From: an uncultured Dialister sp.
GTDB taxonomy: Bacteria > Bacillota > Negativicutes > Veillonellales > Dialisteraceae
Direction: 5' to 3'
Assembly (NCBI RefSeq): GCF_900765565.1
Contig: NZ_CAAFRZ010000195.1
Location: 1 to 6,233 of the forward strand
DNA length: 6,233 nucleotides
The notes under the pieces are model-generated. The model saw only the letters and a list, made by a program, of their open reading frames with translations, made no database searches and was not told where the DNA came from. Within the stretch, counting starts at the first letter, position 1. Every line of letters starts with the position of its first letter. This document shows positions 5,915 to 6,233 of the stretch, piece by piece. The position numbers were made by a program, and so were the translations under genes.

Positions 5915-5956
5915 AAGGGAGCCGGAAAAGGTGAAATGCCTTTCCCGGCTCCTTTT
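5915..5956 (+). terminator. Intrinsic terminator of the alaS operon
   Basis: GGAGCCGGAAAAGG (5918-5931) pairs with CCTTTCCCGGCTCC (5939-5952) with one A-C mismatch. The stem can extend by AAG/TTT on the outside, and has a 7-nt loop. It is followed by TTTT (5953-5956). It lies 14 nt after the DUF1292 stop and closes the operon. Confidence 0.9.
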
Positions 5957-5988
5957 ATGTGGCTCGGTTTGCGAGCAGACATATGGGG

Positions 5989-6002
5989 CCTTGAGCCTTG
6001 AG
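5989..6002. repeat. 7-nt tandem repeat CCTTGAG x2
   Basis: Two exact copies. Read on the other strand this is CTCAAGG twice, close to the CTCAACT heptamers at 172-202. It lies next to a GC mini-hairpin in the same arrangement, but in inverted orientation relative to the left copy. Confidence 0.6.
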
Positions 6003-6009
6003 CTGGACA

Positions 6010-6073
6010 GCGGCTTCGCCGCCTTATCCATCAATCCATCCTGCAGCTTTGCTGCGCCCCTTCTCTAAGGGGC
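6010..6073. repeat. Cluster of three short perfect hairpins
   Basis: GCGGC-TTC-GCCGC (6010-6022), GCAGC-TTT-GCTGC (6043-6055) and, directly abutting, GCCCCTT-CTCT-AAGGGGC (6056-6073). Between the first two lies an 8-nt tandem, ATCCATCA/ATCCATCC (6026-6041). All stems are perfect with 3-4 nt loops. Confidence 0.75.
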
Positions 6074-6148
6074 TGCATGCGGGGAACTGTCTAACATGGA
6101 GACTCTTACACTTGTGAGGGTAACCGTCAACCCGTGCCCCCTTAGAGA
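6062..6148. repeat. Long imperfect palindrome / possible structured RNA
   Basis: TCTCTAAGGGG (6062-6072) is perfectly complementary to CCCCTTAGAGA (6138-6148). Inside, GCA (6075-6077) and CGGG (6080-6083) can pair with TGC (6135-6137) and CCCG (6131-6134). An inner hairpin ACTCTTAC-ACTT-GTGAGGGT (6102-6121) has two G-U pairs. No named RNA family is recognised. Confidence 0.55.
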
Positions 6149-6161
6149 TGGAAGTGCTTCG

Positions 6162-6217
6162 GCCGGGCTCTAAGGTGCTCGCTTAATGTGCAGGCTATGC
6201 TCGCTGATGAGCCCGGC
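6162..6217. repeat. Inverted repeat GCCGGGCTC / GAGCCCGGC
   Basis: Perfect 9-bp arms (6162-6170 and 6209-6217) enclose 38 nt that contain two direct copies of TGCTCGCT (6176-6183 and 6198-6205). It overlaps a further copy of CTCTAAGG (6168-6175), also present at 6063-6070 and inverted at 6140-6147. Confidence 0.65.
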
Positions 6218-6233
6218 TTGGGCATCCTCTGCA

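Larger units (their letters stand above)
5957..6233. other. Gene-free, hairpin-rich intergenic region
   Basis: No reading frame here looks like a gene on either strand. From left to right it holds CCTTGAG twice (5989-6002), a run of adjoining hairpins (6010-6073), a long imperfect palindrome (6062-6148) and a 9-bp stem with a 38-nt loop (6162-6217). No start of a downstream gene is visible before the window ends. Confidence 0.7.

Noticed and set aside
6117..6128. AGGGTAACCGTC resembling the T-box core AGGGTGGNACCGCG
   Set aside because: It lacks the GG and final CG of the core, no terminator/antiterminator arrangement follows, and no synthetase or amino-acid gene is visible downstream.

Overview
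The window looks like a chromosomal segment of a moderately GC-rich, low-GC-lineage (Firmicutes-type) anaerobe. The strongest evidence is the gene order alaS - ireB (UPF0297/YrzL) - ruvX (YqgF/YrrK) - DUF1292 (YrzB), which is a conserved Firmicutes cluster. The AlaS catalytic domain resembles the clostridial/Negativicutes type (an 'AGMAPLKPYFTG' segment). The Shine-Dalgarno sites are strong and purine-rich. The intergenic repeats suggest a Negativicute, possibly near Acidaminococcus, Megasphaera or Dialister, but that genus guess is inference from style and was not checked by search.

Layout. Positions 1-352 are non-coding: one copy of a palindromic repeat element (about 1-116), a GC mini-hairpin, a 7-nt tandem repeat and a possible promoter. 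Positions 353-1093 encode a secreted peptidoglycan-binding NlpC/P60 endopeptidase. Positions 1094-1243 are a structured spacer with two hairpins, the second a good intrinsic terminator ending just before the ribosome binding site of the next gene. Positions 1244-2023 encode a nitrilase-superfamily amidohydrolase. Positions 2024-2253 hold a second, more complete copy of the repeat element. Positions 2254-2313 hold a sigma-A-type promoter and strong ribosome binding site for alaS (2314-4923). It is followed by ireB (4936-5202), ruvX (5204-5641) and a DUF1292 gene (5638-5901), all tightly packed or overlapping, and closed by an intrinsic terminator at 5915-5956. Positions 5957-6233 have no recognisable gene but contain a dense run of hairpins and short repeats.

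How the genes relate. The alaS operon joins a translation enzyme (charging and proofreading of tRNA-Ala), a small protein that in Enterococcus is a substrate of the PASTA kinase IreK, a RuvX-type nuclease (Holliday junction resolvase / rRNA processing) and a small acidic protein of unknown role. The two upstream genes appear to be separate functions: one cell-wall hydrolase and one cytoplasmic C-N hydrolase. They are bracketed by two same-orientation copies of the repeat element.

The genes themselves are ordinary housekeeping types; I see no defence system, CRISPR array, prophage or transposase. What merits a second look is in the non-coding DNA: a two-copy palindromic element with a compensatory base-pair change, several unrelated 7-nt tandem tracts, a terminator and possible Shine-Dalgarno switch before the nitrilase gene, and mutually exclusive helices in the right-hand intergenic region.
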